Of a DNA stretch of 64,000 nt, positions 18,443 through 27,608 are shown piece by piece. The position numbers and the translations under genes are program-made. The notes below the pieces were generated by a model. The model was not told where the DNA came from. It was given only the letters and a program-made list of their open reading frames with translations, and searched no databases. Source of the DNA: Flavobacterium taihuense (lineage in GTDB: Bacteria; Bacteroidota; Bacteroidia; Flavobacteriales; Flavobacteriaceae); NCBI RefSeq assembly GCF_019351435.1, contig NZ_JAHWYN010000013.1, positions 57,141 through 121,140 on the forward strand, in the 5' to 3' direction. The first letter of the stretch is position 1; each line of letters starts with the position of its first letter.

Positions 18443-20662
18443 ATGATAGAAATCGATATAGAAAAAGAAAACAAAGCAATTGCTCAAGAATACAAAGAGT
18501 TATTACGTATCAGTTATCAAACTTTAACTACGGAGGATAAAAAACTGATACGCAAGGCATTTGACGTGGCCGTTGATGCCCATAAAGACCAACGTCGCAA
18601 GTCCGGAGAAGCCTATATTTTCCATCCTATTGCCGTTGCCAAAATTGTAGCTTCCGATATTGGTTTGGGAGCAACTTCTATCGCCGCAGCCTTAATGCAT
18701 GATGTTGTTGAGGATACTCCAATCACCGTCAAAGACATTGAAAAAATGTTTAATCCCAAAATCGCCCAATTGGTTGAAGGATTAACCAAAATATCATTGG
18801 TACAAAAAGACCTTAATGTATCGATGCAGGCTGAGAATTTCCGCAGAATGCTTTTAACTCTCAATGACGATGTTCGGGTAATCCTCATTAAAATAGCTGA
18901 TAGATTGCACAATATGCTGACTATGGACTCCATGGAGGACCACAAACAGGTCAAACTGGCATCTGAAACTTTATACATTTATGCTCCATTAGCGCATCGA
19001 TTAGGACTTTATAAAATAAAAAACAAGCTAGAGGATTTAGGATTAAAGTACACTGAACCTGAAAGATACAATAACATCGTTAGCAAAATAAGAGAAACCA
19101 AGGAAGAACAAGATTTGTATATCAAAGATATTTCCGAAGTACTCCAAAAAGCATTAGATGAAGAAAACATAGATTACATTATCAAAGGCCGCCCTAAATC
19201 CATTTATTCCATCAACCGAAAAATGTTGGCACAAAATGTGACTTTTGACGAAGTCTACGACAAATTTGCCCTGCGAATAGTCTATAAATCCAATCCGCAC
19301 GATGAAAAATTTCTCGCTTGGAAAATATATTCTATCGTAACCGACCATTACAGACCCAGCCCAAGTCGTTTGCGTGACTGGATTTCTTCACCAAAATCAA
19401 CTGGTTACGAGGCTTTACACATCACCGTAATGGGACCAAAAGGCCGTTGGGTAGAAGTGCAAGTACGAAGCGAGCGCATGGATGAAATTGCCGAAAAAGG
19501 ATATGCAGCACATTACAAATACAAAAACGGAGCCACCGAAGAAAACGGTCTCGATGTTTGGTTAAATCTTTTGAAAGAAGCCCTTGAAAACTCGGAAACC
19601 AGTGCAGTCGATTTTGTCGAAGATTTCAAAATGAACTTGTATTCCAAAGAGATTTATATTTTTACCCCAAAAGGTGAAATCAAATCCCTTCCCAAAGGCG
19701 CCACCTCACTGGATTTTGCTTTTAGCATTCACTCCGAAATTGGAATAAAAACCAGAGGAACCAGAGTCAATGGGAAATTAGTTCCTTTGAATTACGAGTT
19801 AAAAAGTGGAGATCAAGTCGAAATCATCACCTCTCCTAATCAGAAACCAACCATCAACTGGCTGGATTTTGTGACCACTTCAAGAGCAAAAAATAAAATT
19901 AGAAACGTCCTCAACGAAAACACCAAGAAAATCGCCGAAGACGGAAAAGAACTTCTTACCCGTAAACTAAAACACCTCAAAGTAAGCTTAAATGAGCAAA
20001 CCATCAATGAGTTGGTCAACTTTTTCAAACTAAAAACCAGTCTGGATTTATTTTACAGAGTGGGCGTTGGTTCGATTGACAACCAACAATTAAAGGATTA
20101 TGCTGCTCAAAAAAGCAATACTTTGATCAACTTTTTCAAAAACAAAATCAAACGCAGCAACAGTACTGCCGATATTGACATACACAAACAAGTCATCAGC
20201 AGTAATTATGACATGTTGGTTTTTGGAAAATCGCAAGACAAACTCGATTACAAATTATCCACATGTTGCAACCCAATTCCAGGAGACGAAGTTTTTGGTT
20301 TTGTCACTATAAATGAAGGCATCAAAATTCATAAAAAAGATTGCCCAAATGCCATTGCACTACAGTCCAATTATGCGTACCGAATCATGCAGGCCAAATG
20401 GATCGACTCTACCCAACAGGACTTCAAAGCCACCATCAACATTATGGGAATGGACACTTTGGGATTGACTAACGAATTGACAAAAGTGATTTCAAATAAC
20501 ATGAATGTCAACATTCAAAGTATTTCTCTCAACGGGGAAGCGGGTATTTTCAAAGGACAAGTATCCGTAATTGTACCCAACATCACCATTCTGAAAAAAT
20601 TAATGGACAACATCAAAAAAATAGACGGAATCGACAAAGTAACACGAGTATACAAAAACTAA
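18443..20662 (+). CDS. Bifunctional RelA/SpoT family (p)ppGpp synthetase/hydrolase
   Basis: The start is ATG 18443; an upstream TTG is an unlikely alternative. The 739-residue protein has the full long-RSH order. An HD hydrolase domain comes first (HPIAVAKIVASD, AALMHDVVEDT, IKIADRLHNMLTM, all metal ligands intact). Then a synthetase domain (GRPKSIYSI, RPSPSRLRDWISSPKSTGYE), a TGS domain (IFTPKGEIKSLPKGATSLDF), a zinc-finger/helical region with CCNPIPGDEVFGF and a C-terminal ACT domain follow. It makes and degrades (p)ppGpp in the stringent response. Both active sites look intact, so it is probably the bifunctional Rel/SpoT of this organism. Confidence 0.95.
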   Translation: MIEIDIEKENKAIAQEYKELLRISYQTLTTEDKKLIRKAFDVAVDAHKDQRRKSGEAYIFHPIAVAKIVASDIGLGATSIAAALMHDVVEDTPITVKDIEKMFNPKIAQLVEGLTKISLVQKDLNVSMQAENFRRMLLTLNDDVRVILIKIADRLHNMLTMDSMEDHKQVKLASETLYIYAPLAHRLGLYKIKNKLEDLGLKYTEPERYNNIVSKIRETKEEQDLYIKDISEVLQKALDEENIDYIIKGRPKSIYSINRKMLAQNVTFDEVYDKFALRIVYKSNPHDEKFLAWKIYSIVTDHYRPSPSRLRDWISSPKSTGYEALHITVMGPKGRWVEVQVRSERMDEIAEKGYAAHYKYKNGATEENGLDVWLNLLKEALENSETSAVDFVEDFKMNLYSKEIYIFTPKGEIKSLPKGATSLDFAFSIHSEIGIKTRGTRVNGKLVPLNYELKSGDQVEIITSPNQKPTINWLDFVTTSRAKNKIRNVLNENTKKIAEDGKELLTRKLKHLKVSLNEQTINELVNFFKLKTSLDLFYRVGVGSIDNQQLKDYAAQKSNTLINFFKNKIKRSNSTADIDIHKQVISSNYDMLVFGKSQDKLDYKLSTCCNPIPGDEVFGFVTINEGIKIHKKDCPNAIALQSNYAYRIMQAKWIDSTQQDFKATINIMGMDTLGLTNELTKVISNNMNVNIQSISLNGEAGIFKGQVSVIVPNITILKKLMDNIKKIDGIDKVTRVYKN

Positions 20663-20744
20663 TAAAATACAAAATAAACTTTAGCACTAAAAATTGTGAT
20701 AATCACAACCAAAATACAAAAACAAATAGTTTCAAAAATCATTT

Positions 20745-20860
20745 GGGCGTGACCCAATTGAGCAAAGGGGCTTACCCATAGCAATGCTTACAAAGCCCCT
20801 TTACTCAACTGGGTCGGGCTATCCGCACTACTTTGGTAGTCAGCTCCTATCCCTCACGCG
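20745..20860 (+). repeat. Structured intergenic element, copy 1 (plus strand)
   Basis: An outer stem GCGTG/CACGC (20747-20751 with 20855-20859) encloses a long hairpin (arms 20751-20773 and 20793-20815, 21 of 23 positions paired) and a small ACTAC-TTTG-GTAGT hairpin (20827-20840). It starts 82 bases after the RelA/SpoT stop codon, in the same orientation. The architecture is the same as at 14943-15056. The GGGCGTG...GGTCGGGCT...TCCGC...CTCACGC pattern matches an intergenic repeat I recall as widespread in Flavobacterium genomes. The rest of the gap (20663-20981) shows nothing else except the fur promoter. Confidence 0.75.
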
Positions 20861-20981
20861 TTAATCCAAGCAACTTAGTTTTTATAAAAAACCACATACT
20901 ATCCGTCATTAAACCGTAAAAAAATAAAAGGCTGGATTCACAATTAAAACTCTAAATTTTTATACTTTTAAAATAAAAATT

Positions 20982-20989
20982 TATCTTTG
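20982..20989 (+). promoter_or_regulatory. Promoter -7 element just upstream of fur
   Basis: TATCTTTG matches TAnnTTTG. Its last base is only 7 bases before ATG 20996, so transcription would start at or next to the start codon, giving a leaderless or nearly leaderless message. Confidence 0.6.
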
Positions 20990-20995
20990 CAAGAT

Positions 20996-21475
20996 ATGAC
21001 ACTCATTTCCACCGATAACAACAAAAATCAAGAGATTGTAAAAAATGTTTTTACAATGTATCTCGAAAACAAAGGACATCGCAAAACCCCAGAACGTTAT
21101 GCTATCCTTCAAGAAATATACGAAAGTGAAGAACATTTTGATATAGAAAACCTATATCTCAAAATGAAAAACAAAAACTACCGTGTCAGTAGAGCCACCC
21201 TTTATAATACCATCGAATTATTACTGGACTGCGCCTTGGTTCGCAAACATCAATTCGGACAGAATCAAGCACACTACGAGAAATCCTATTTCGATAAACA
21301 ACACGATCATATTATTATGACCGATACTGGTGAAGTAATTGAATTTTGTGACCCACGAATTCAAACTATCAAAAAAACAATTGAAGAAATTTTTGATATC
21401 GAGATCACCAATCATTCCCTATACTTATACGGAAACAAGAAAAAAACAAACGCAGAAAATACAATAGAAAATTAA
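20996..21475 (+). CDS. Fur family metal-responsive transcriptional repressor
   Basis: The 159-residue protein has a winged-helix DNA-binding domain ([34 protein letters not shown]) and the dimerisation/metal site ([29 protein letters not shown], with HDH and E ligands). The C-terminal CxxC pair that binds structural zinc in many Fur proteins is absent; only one Cys follows, in FCDPRI. The start is ATG 20996; a TTG nine bases earlier belongs to the promoter element. It sits 18 bases upstream of purA with no promoter between, so the two are likely co-transcribed. Metal specificity (Fe, Zn or peroxide sensing) is undetermined. Confidence 0.9.
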   Translation: MTLISTDNNKNQEIVKNVFTMYLENKGHRKTPERYAILQEIYESEEHFDIENLYLKMKNKNYRVSRATLYNTIELLLDCALVRKHQFGQNQAHYEKSYFDKQHDHIIMTDTGEVIEFCDPRIQTIKKTIEEIFDIEITNHSLYLYGNKKKTNAENTIEN

Positions 21476-21493
21476 CTACAAATAAAACATAGA

Positions 21494-22765
21494 ATGACTG
21501 TAGATTTATTATTAGGATTACAATGGGGAGATGAAGGAAAAGGAAAAATTGTTGACGTTCTTACATCAAATTATGATATAATCGCTCGTTTTCAAGGAGG
21601 TCCAAACGCAGGACACACTTTAGAATTTGATGGAATAAAACACGTTCTTAGAACTATTCCTTCTGGAATTTTCCATAAAACAGCCATTAACATTATAGGA
21701 AACGGAGTGGTAATTGACCCAGTAGTTTTTCAAAAAGAAATTGAAGGTCTTGCCAAATTTAATTTGGACATCAAAAGTAAATTAATCATTTCCAGAAAAG
21801 CACATTTAATTTTACCAACACACCGCTTACTGGATGCTGCTTCTGAAGCTTCAAAAGGAAAAGCAAAAATTGGTTCCACACTGAAAGGAATTGGACCAAC
21901 TTACATGGATAAAACCGGTAGAAACGGTCTTCGTGTTGGAGATACTGAATTAGAAGATTTCGAAGAGCGTTACAGAGCATTGGCTGACAAACACGAAGAA
22001 ATGATTAAGTTCTACGATGTTAACATTCAGTACAATTTAGCTGAAATGGAAAAAGAATTTTTCGAATCTATCGAAGTATTAAAATCATTAGACTTTATTG
22101 ACAGTGAAGAATACTTAAACCAAGCCCAAAGAGCAGGAAAATCTATTCTTTGTGAAGGTGCTCAAGGTTCATTATTAGACGTTGACTTTGGAACCTATCC
22201 ATTTGTAACTTCATCTAATACTACTGCAGCTGGAGCTTGTACAGGTTTGGGAATTGCTCCAAACAAAATCAAAGAAGTGTACGGAATTTTCAAAGCTTAC
22301 GTAACTCGTGTAGGAAGCGGACCTTTCCCTACTGAACTTTTTGATGAAGATGGTGCTACAATGGCCAGTGTAGGAAACGAATTTGGATCCGTTACCGGAA
22401 GACAAAGACGTTGTGGATGGTTAGACTTAGTAGCTTTAAAATATGCTGTTCAAATCAACGGAGTAACACAATTAATGATGATGAAAGGCGATGTTCTTTC
22501 TGGATTTGAAACATTGAAAGTTTGTACTGACTACAACTACAAAGGAAAAACAATTTCGCATTTTCCTTACAACATCGAACCGGAAAATGTAACTCCAATA
22601 TTCAAAGAATTCAAAGGATGGCATCAAGATTTAACGGGTATGACCACTTACGATCAATTGCCTATTGAATTAAAAGAGTACATCGAATTTATAGAAAAGG
22701 AAGTTGAAGTTCCAATAAAAATTGTTTCTGTTGGACCAGACAGAAAACAAACAATTCTTAAATAA
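21494..22765 (+). CDS. purA: Adenylosuccinate synthetase
   Basis: The 423 residues show the full PurA signature: GLQWGDEGKGKIVDVL at the N-terminus with the catalytic Asp and P-loop-like GDEGKGK, the FQGGPNAGHT loop with catalytic His, IGPTYMDKTGRNGLRVGD, and GSVTGRQRRCGWLDLVALKYA. It joins IMP and aspartate using GTP to give adenylosuccinate, the first committed step to AMP. The length is normal. It follows fur by 18 bases and ends at a strong intrinsic terminator. Confidence 0.97.
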   Translation: MTVDLLLGLQWGDEGKGKIVDVLTSNYDIIARFQGGPNAGHTLEFDGIKHVLRTIPSGIFHKTAINIIGNGVVIDPVVFQKEIEGLAKFNLDIKSKLIISRKAHLILPTHRLLDAASEASKGKAKIGSTLKGIGPTYMDKTGRNGLRVGDTELEDFEERYRALADKHEEMIKFYDVNIQYNLAEMEKEFFESIEVLKSLDFIDSEEYLNQAQRAGKSILCEGAQGSLLDVDFGTYPFVTSSNTTAAGACTGLGIAPNKIKEVYGIFKAYVTRVGSGPFPTELFDEDGATMASVGNEFGSVTGRQRRCGWLDLVALKYAVQINGVTQLMMMKGDVLSGFETLKVCTDYNYKGKTISHFPYNIEPENVTPIFKEFKGWHQDLTGMTTYDQLPIELKEYIEFIEKEVEVPIKIVSVGPDRKQTILK

Positions 22766-22772
22766 TAAAAAA

Positions 22773-22801
22773 ACGTCCCGATACATCGGGACGTTTTTTT
22801 T
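22773..22801 (+). terminator. Intrinsic terminator of the fur-purA operon
   Basis: A 9-10 bp perfect stem (CGTCCCGAT / ATCGGGACG, arms within 22773-22794) is followed directly by an eight-base T run, 8 bases after the purA stop codon. Confidence 0.93.
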
Positions 22802-22821
22802 AGAACTTAAAATCAAAACTC

Positions 22822-23403
22822 ATGACCAATCCTAAATACAAAATACAAAAAACAGAATTACTCTCAGATAACTGGTATATCCTAAATAGAGTTACGGTAG
22901 AGTACCAAAAAAAAGATAATTCTTGGGACACACAAGTACGCGAAGTCTATGACAGGGGTAACGGAGCCGCTATTTTATTATATAACAAATCTAAAGGAAC
23001 TGTTATTTTAACCCGTCAGTTTCGATTGCCTAGCTATTTAAATGGAAACAAAAGTGGCTTATTAATCGAAGTATGTGCAGGATTATTGGATGAAGACAAT
23101 CCAGAAGCTTGCATCATTCGTGAAACCGAAGAAGAAACAGGTTACCGATTACATTCTGTGAAAAAAGTTTTCGAAGCTTATATGTCTCCAGGGGCAGTAA
23201 CCGAAATTCTATATTACTTTGTAGGCGAATACGATTCAAGTATGAAAGTAAGTTCTGGTGGTGGTTTAGAACACGAACATGAAGAAATTGAGGTGCTTGA
23301 AATTCCTTTTGACCAAGCCTATGTTATGATAGAATCCGGCGAAATAAAAGATGCCAAAACTATTATGCTGCTTCAGTATGCTAAAATCAATAATTTGGTG
23401 TAA
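22822..23403 (+). CDS. nudK: NudK-type Nudix hydrolase (GDP-mannose pyrophosphatase-like)
   Basis: The 193-residue protein has a Nudix box ending in RETEEETGY (REx2EExG), preceded by EVCAGLLDEDNPE. The flanking segments YDRGNGAAILLYNKSKGTVIL, TRQFRLPSYLNGN and FEAYMSPGAVTEILYYF are typical of NudK, which hydrolyses GDP-mannose and related nucleotide sugars to GMP and sugar phosphate. It lies only 20 bases behind the purA terminator with no TAnnTTTG element in the gap, so it may rely on read-through or on a promoter inside purA. Confidence 0.88.
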   Translation: MTNPKYKIQKTELLSDNWYILNRVTVEYQKKDNSWDTQVREVYDRGNGAAILLYNKSKGTVILTRQFRLPSYLNGNKSGLLIEVCAGLLDEDNPEACIIRETEEETGYRLHSVKKVFEAYMSPGAVTEILYYFVGEYDSSMKVSSGGGLEHEHEEIEVLEIPFDQAYVMIESGEIKDAKTIMLLQYAKINNLV

Positions 23404-23408
23404 AAAAA

Positions 23409-23455
23409 TTAGTTTTCAGTCACAGTTTTCAGAGCAAACTGTGACTGAAAACTAA
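23409..23455. terminator. Bidirectional terminator between nudK and the peroxiredoxin gene
   Basis: A perfect 20-bp inverted repeat (arms 23409-23428 and 23436-23455, 7-base loop) lies between two convergent genes. The A-rich and T-rich arm ends serve both strands. Confidence 0.8.
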
Positions 23456-23459
23456 AAAC

Positions 23460-24098
23460 CTATAAATTAGGCTGAGGTGTCATTCGCAAATAGGGTTTAA
23501 TACGAGTATATCCTTTTGGAAATTTACCAGCAATATCAATATCTGCAATAGCTGTAGATATAACGACATCTTCCCCATTTTTCCAGTTAGCCGGAGTAGC
23601 AACGCAATAATTGGCTGTCAATTGTAGACTATCAATAACCCTCAATAGTTCATCAAAATTTCTTCCTGTCGAAGCAGGATAAGTCAGCGTTAATTTAATC
23701 TTTTTGTCAGCTCCAATCACAAAAACCGAACGTACCGTAAATTTATCACTAGCATTGGGATGAATCATATCAAAAAGCATAGCCACTTCTTTATTTTCAT
23801 CAGCAATAATTGGGAAATTAACGGTTGTGTTTTGAGTTTCGTTAATATCTTTTATCCATTCCTTATGAGATTCTAACCCATCAACACTTAAGGCTATCAC
23901 TTTTGTATTTCTCTTAACAAATTCAGGATAATAATTCGCTACTGTACCTAATTCAGTAGTACAAACTGGCGTAAAATCAGCTGGATGCGAAAACAATACA
24001 CCCCAAGAATCGCCCAACCATTCATGAAATTGTATAGTTCCCATTGATGTTTCTGCTTTAAAATCTGGAGCAATATCTCCTAATCGTAATGTTGACAT
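23460..24098 (-). CDS. Peroxiredoxin, Prx6/1-Cys type
   Basis: The start is taken as ATG 24098 (212 residues), where the conserved MSTLRLGDIAPDFKAET begins; a further 16 in-frame upstream codons are not conserved-looking. The active site is HPADFTPVCTTELG, with peroxidatic Cys46 and its Thr. VNFPIIADENKEVA and a Prx6-type tail (NYCVATPANWKNGEDVVI) follow. It reduces hydrogen and organic peroxides in the cytoplasm. A second Cys is present in NYCVATP, as in many bacterial Prx6 proteins. No TAnnTTTG element was found upstream. Confidence 0.9.
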   Translation of the reverse strand: MSTLRLGDIAPDFKAETSMGTIQFHEWLGDSWGVLFSHPADFTPVCTTELGTVANYYPEFVKRNTKVIALSVDGLESHKEWIKDINETQNTTVNFPIIADENKEVAMLFDMIHPNASDKFTVRSVFVIGADKKIKLTLTYPASTGRNFDELLRVIDSLQLTANYCVATPANWKNGEDVVISTAIADIDIAGKFPKGYTRIKPYLRMTPQPNL

Positions 24099-24203
24099 AA
24101 TTATTATTTTTTTAGTTCCCTTAAAATTAAATAAAAAAAACAACAAATACGATAAATAGCTATGAATCTAATTACTCACAATCAATACGTTACAAAAATA
24201 TTT

Positions 24204-25115
24204 TCAAATTAAACGGACAACAAAGTACCAAAACAACAAAGTAAGAAATGAAATAGGAATTCCAAAACCAATCATCATACTACTCAATCTTGGTTTCAGC
24301 CCATAAGTAGAAGCTAATATACAACCCGTAATCATAGGTGCCATCGCCGATTCTAATATTGCCACTTGAATATCTTTGGAATGTTGATGCAACACTATCA
24401 CATATAAAAAATAAATAATGGCAGGAGTCAAAATTAATTTGTAAAACAATCCCAACCCCAAAAAATCCCAATGCATACTTCGCTTTTCAAAACGCAATTG
24501 AAATCCCACCGAAAGTAAGGCCAAAGGAGTTACTCCACTCCCAATGGTTTTAAAAAGTAATTGCACCCAATTATAAAAATCGAACTGAAATAAATTCATC
24601 AAGCAAGCCATACAAAAAGTAACAAATGGGGGAAAAAAAGCAATCTTTTTAGCAATTTGAAATCCACTCAAATTTCCTTTGGAATAAACTGTAGCTACCA
24701 GAATTCCAAGTGTAGAAAGCACTACAAAAGATCCTGGTTGGTCAACAATAATGGCCGTTTGCAAACCTTCTTCGCCATACAAAGCTTCAATTATTGGAAA
24801 ACCTAGAAAGGAAGTATTACTAAGTCCAGCACAAATAATCAAACAACCCGTCAATTTTCTAGACCAACCCAATCTGTTTCCTAAAAAACTAAAGAAAAAA
24901 TACGAAACTACAAACCCGATCCATGCTACCGCAATAGGATACAGCAACTGATTATACCATTTAATCTTTGGAATATAATATAATGACAAAGCAGGAAGAC
25001 AAATATAGATAACAATCCAATTTAAAAACTTGTGAGTGTTTTTAGGAATTTGCTTTATCTTTTGAAAAATAATCCCAATAAATAAGAAAACAAAAATGAG
25101 TATAAAGTTGTTCAT
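24204..25115 (-). CDS. AEC (auxin efflux carrier) family transporter
   Basis: The 303-residue membrane protein has about ten hydrophobic spans in two halves (NNFILIFVFLFIGIIFQ at the start, FWYFVVRLI at the end). The conserved GLSNTSFLGFPIIEALYGEEG segment and GSGVTPLALLSVGFQLRFE are typical of the AEC/PIN-like family, which moves small organic acids. The substrate is unknown. A minus-strand TATTTTTG element lies 17 bases upstream. Confidence 0.87.
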   Translation of the reverse strand: MNNFILIFVFLFIGIIFQKIKQIPKNTHKFLNWIVIYICLPALSLYYIPKIKWYNQLLYPIAVAWIGFVVSYFFFSFLGNRLGWSRKLTGCLIICAGLSNTSFLGFPIIEALYGEEGLQTAIIVDQPGSFVVLSTLGILVATVYSKGNLSGFQIAKKIAFFPPFVTFCMACLMNLFQFDFYNWVQLLFKTIGSGVTPLALLSVGFQLRFEKRSMHWDFLGLGLFYKLILTPAIIYFLYVIVLHQHSKDIQVAILESAMAPMITGCILASTYGLKPRLSSMMIGFGIPISFLTLLFWYFVVRLI

Positions 25116-25131
25116 CGTATAAAATAGAAGA

Positions 25132-25139
25132 CAAAAATA
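25132..25139 (-). promoter_or_regulatory. Promoter -7 element for the AEC transporter gene
   Basis: The minus strand reads TATTTTTG, matching TAnnTTTG, 17 bases upstream of ATG 25115. Confidence 0.45.
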
Positions 25140-25238
25140 ACACTAAAAACACTTAAAGCAAAACCAATACCCATAATAAACCCACAATGAGTAACAATAA
25201 ATATTCAACCAAAAAAGTAATGATTCAAAAATAATTTA

Positions 25239-25246
25239 TACATTTG
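25239..25246 (+). promoter_or_regulatory. Promoter -7 element for the Rrf2-type regulator gene
   Basis: TACATTTG matches TAnnTTTG and ends 19 bases upstream of ATG 25266. Confidence 0.6.
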
Positions 25247-25265
25247 CAATATATTTTATTACAGT

Positions 25266-25673
25266 ATGATTTCAGGAAAATTTGCTATTACAATCCATAT
25301 CCTAACATTGCTTTCTAAATTTCCTGATGACTATTTATCCTCAGACTTTATAGCGGGCAGTATGAACTTGCACCCTGTTTTGGTCAGAAAAGAAATAGCA
25401 AATCTTAAAAAAAATCATATTGTAGAAAGCAAAGAGGGGAAAAACGGTGGGACACGACTATTAAAATCGGCATCAAAAATCACTTTGGACGCCATTTTTA
25501 AAATGACTTTTGACACCGTAACATTAGGTTTTTCAAAGAACGAGCCCAATCCCGATTGCCCTGTTGGTAAACAAATTAATAAAAATTTAGAAAATTTATA
25601 TGAAGACATCAATAAGACAATCAGTTTGCAATTGAATGACATTACATTGGAAGATTTTTCCAATAAATTCTAA
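25266..25673 (+). CDS. Rrf2 family transcriptional regulator (single-Cys, YwnA-like)
   Basis: The 135 residues form an Rrf2-type winged helix (ISGKFAITIHILTLL, LSSDFIAGSMNLHPVLVRKEI, GKNGGTRLL for the wing). In place of the three-Cys Fe-S cluster of IscR and NsrR there is only one Cys, in PDCPVGKQI, as in YwnA-like members that appear to sense thiol or redox state without a cluster. The next gene, 55 bases downstream on the same strand, is an NAD(P)-binding oxidoreductase. This matches the known ywnA-ywnB type pairing and suggests that it is the regulated partner. Confidence 0.85.
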   Translation: MISGKFAITIHILTLLSKFPDDYLSSDFIAGSMNLHPVLVRKEIANLKKNHIVESKEGKNGGTRLLKSASKITLDAIFKMTFDTVTLGFSKNEPNPDCPVGKQINKNLENLYEDINKTISLQLNDITLEDFSNKF

Positions 25674-25728
25674 TCTATTTTTTTAAATAAAACTGTAACT
25701 TTTTTTATTACTTTTAAATACAACTATT

Positions 25729-26370
25729 ATGAAAATCGCACTCATCGGAGCTACTGGATTTGTAGGTTCCAACATTTTTAAAGAATTATCAAACAGAAAT
25801 CATGAAATTACAGCAATAGCCCGTAATCCAAAAAATGATTCGAATGCAAATTGGGTTGCAGCAGATATTTTTGACACAGATGCTTTAGCCAAAATTTTAA
25901 AAGAAAATGATGTTATCATAAATGCATACAATCCAGGTTGGACTAACCCAAACATTTATGATGATTTCATTAATGGGTCCCAATCGATTCAAGAAGCTGT
26001 AAAAAAATCTGGCGTAAAACGATTCATCACTATTGGTGGCGCAGGAAGTTTATTTGTTGCACCAAATATACAAGCTGTTGATACTCCTGATTTCCCAAAA
26101 GAATATCATGCTGGAGCAACTGCTGCCAGAGATTATTTAAACATCATTAAAGAGGAAAAAGAGTTGGATTGGGCTTTTTTCAGTCCGGCATTCGAAATGC
26201 ATCAAGGAATAACAATAGGAAGAACAGGAAAATACAGATTGGGTTTAGAAAATCCTGTTTTTGATGAAAATCAAAGAAGCATCTTATCTGTTGAGGATTT
26301 AGCTGTTGTCATCGCCGATGAAGCCGAAAATCCAAAATACCATCAAATTCGTTTTACTGCTGCATATTAA
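25729..26370 (+). CDS. NAD(P)-binding oxidoreductase, atypical SDR (YwnB-like)
   Basis: The 213-residue protein has a Rossmann fold starting KIALIGATGFVGSNIFKEL, with the GxxGxxG dinucleotide-binding loop. It continues with VAADIFDTDAL, VIINAYNPGW and RFITIGGAGSLFVAP. The Tyr-Lys catalytic pair of classical SDRs is not evident, so it belongs with atypical NmrA/YwnB-like members. It follows the Rrf2 regulator and is probably controlled by it as part of a redox or electrophile response. Confidence 0.85.
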   Translation: MKIALIGATGFVGSNIFKELSNRNHEITAIARNPKNDSNANWVAADIFDTDALAKILKENDVIINAYNPGWTNPNIYDDFINGSQSIQEAVKKSGVKRFITIGGAGSLFVAPNIQAVDTPDFPKEYHAGATAARDYLNIIKEEKELDWAFFSPAFEMHQGITIGRTGKYRLGLENPVFDENQRSILSVEDLAVVIADEAENPKYHQIRFTAAY

Positions 26371-26467
26371 TAAGCACAAATTAGTTTAAGATTTAAAAAC
26401 AGTTTCAATGATTCGTCTTTTGAAACTGTTTTTGTTTTGATTACTTTTACTTTCAAAAATAATTATT

Positions 26468-27556
26468 TTGTCTACCAAAAAAAATAATCCAAGCGCTTTA
26501 AACGAAAAAGCTGGTATTTCGCCACCCGAAATAATCAGTTCCAACGCTATACAACAAATCAAAGAATCCCGAAAAAAACAACCTTCGTCACAAGAATTGA
26601 TTGACGGCATTTTAGCAGGCAATATAACGGCCTTAAGTCGTGCTATTACATTAATTGAAAGTACAAACAGTAATCATTTAACAAAAGCGAATGAAGTTAT
26701 CAATGGTTGTTTACCGCACGCCAATCAATCGATTCGAATAGGAATTACAGGTGTACCGGGAGTTGGAAAAAGTACTTTTATTGAAGCCTTTGGCAAATAC
26801 TTAACTAGTTTAGGTAAAAAAGTAGCCGTACTTGCAGTAGATCCCAGCAGTACCATTTCACACGGTAGTATTCTAGGAGACAAAACCCGCATGGAAGAAT
26901 TAGTTAAGGATAAAAATGCATTCATCCGACCATCTGCATCTGGAGAAACTTTGGGTGGTGTAGCCCGAAAAACCAGAGAAACCATTACACTTTGTGAAGC
27001 TTACGGTTTTGATGTCATTCTAATTGAAACGGTAGGTGTGGGACAAAGTGAAACAGCAGTTCACAGTATGGTCGATTTCTTTTTACTGCTAAAAATTGCA
27101 GGTGCTGGCGATGAACTTCAAGGAATAAAACGAGGTATTATGGAAATGGCCGATGCCATTGTGATTAATAAAGCGGATGGTGATTACATAAAAAAAGCGC
27201 AATTGACAAAAGTAGAATTCAACAGAGCCTTACATTTATTTCCTCCTAAAAAATCAGGATGGATTCCAACTACCGCAACCTGTAGCGCTTTAACCCAAGA
27301 AGGAATTGATGGCGTTTGGCAAACTATTTTAGATTATCTCGAACTGGTACATTCAAATCATTATTTCGTAGAAAAACGTAAAGAACAAAATCAATTTTGG
27401 ATGATAGAAACCATTGATGAGCAATTGAAAACTCATTTTTACAATCAACCGAACATTATTCAGTTATTAGAATCAACAAAAAAAGCGGTTCAAAATAATG
27501 AGATTTCCCCTTTTGCGGCAGCCCAAACTTTACTGGATAGTTATTTTAAAAAATAG
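26468..27556 (+). CDS. meaB: MeaB/ArgK family GTPase, chaperone of methylmalonyl-CoA mutase
   Basis: The 362 residues include the P-loop GITGVPGVGKSTFIEAF, the switch regions AVDPSSTISHGSILGDKTRM and SASGETLGGVARKTRE, IIETVGVGQSET and VINKADGD for guanine recognition. MeaB gates adenosylcobalamin loading and protects methylmalonyl-CoA mutase. The mutase genes are not in this window. The start is a TTG at 26468; no nearby ATG fits the conserved start. A bidirectional terminator follows. Confidence 0.93.
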   Translation: MSTKKNNPSALNEKAGISPPEIISSNAIQQIKESRKKQPSSQELIDGILAGNITALSRAITLIESTNSNHLTKANEVINGCLPHANQSIRIGITGVPGVGKSTFIEAFGKYLTSLGKKVAVLAVDPSSTISHGSILGDKTRMEELVKDKNAFIRPSASGETLGGVARKTRETITLCEAYGFDVILIETVGVGQSETAVHSMVDFFLLLKIAGAGDELQGIKRGIMEMADAIVINKADGDYIKKAQLTKVEFNRALHLFPPKKSGWIPTTATCSALTQEGIDGVWQTILDYLELVHSNHYFVEKRKEQNQFWMIETIDEQLKTHFYNQPNIIQLLESTKKAVQNNEISPFAAAQTLLDSYFKK

Positions 27557-27608
27557 TTCCGTTATAAATTACATTTATTAAAAAGCTGATTTAGAACCTT
27601 TTTAAAAC

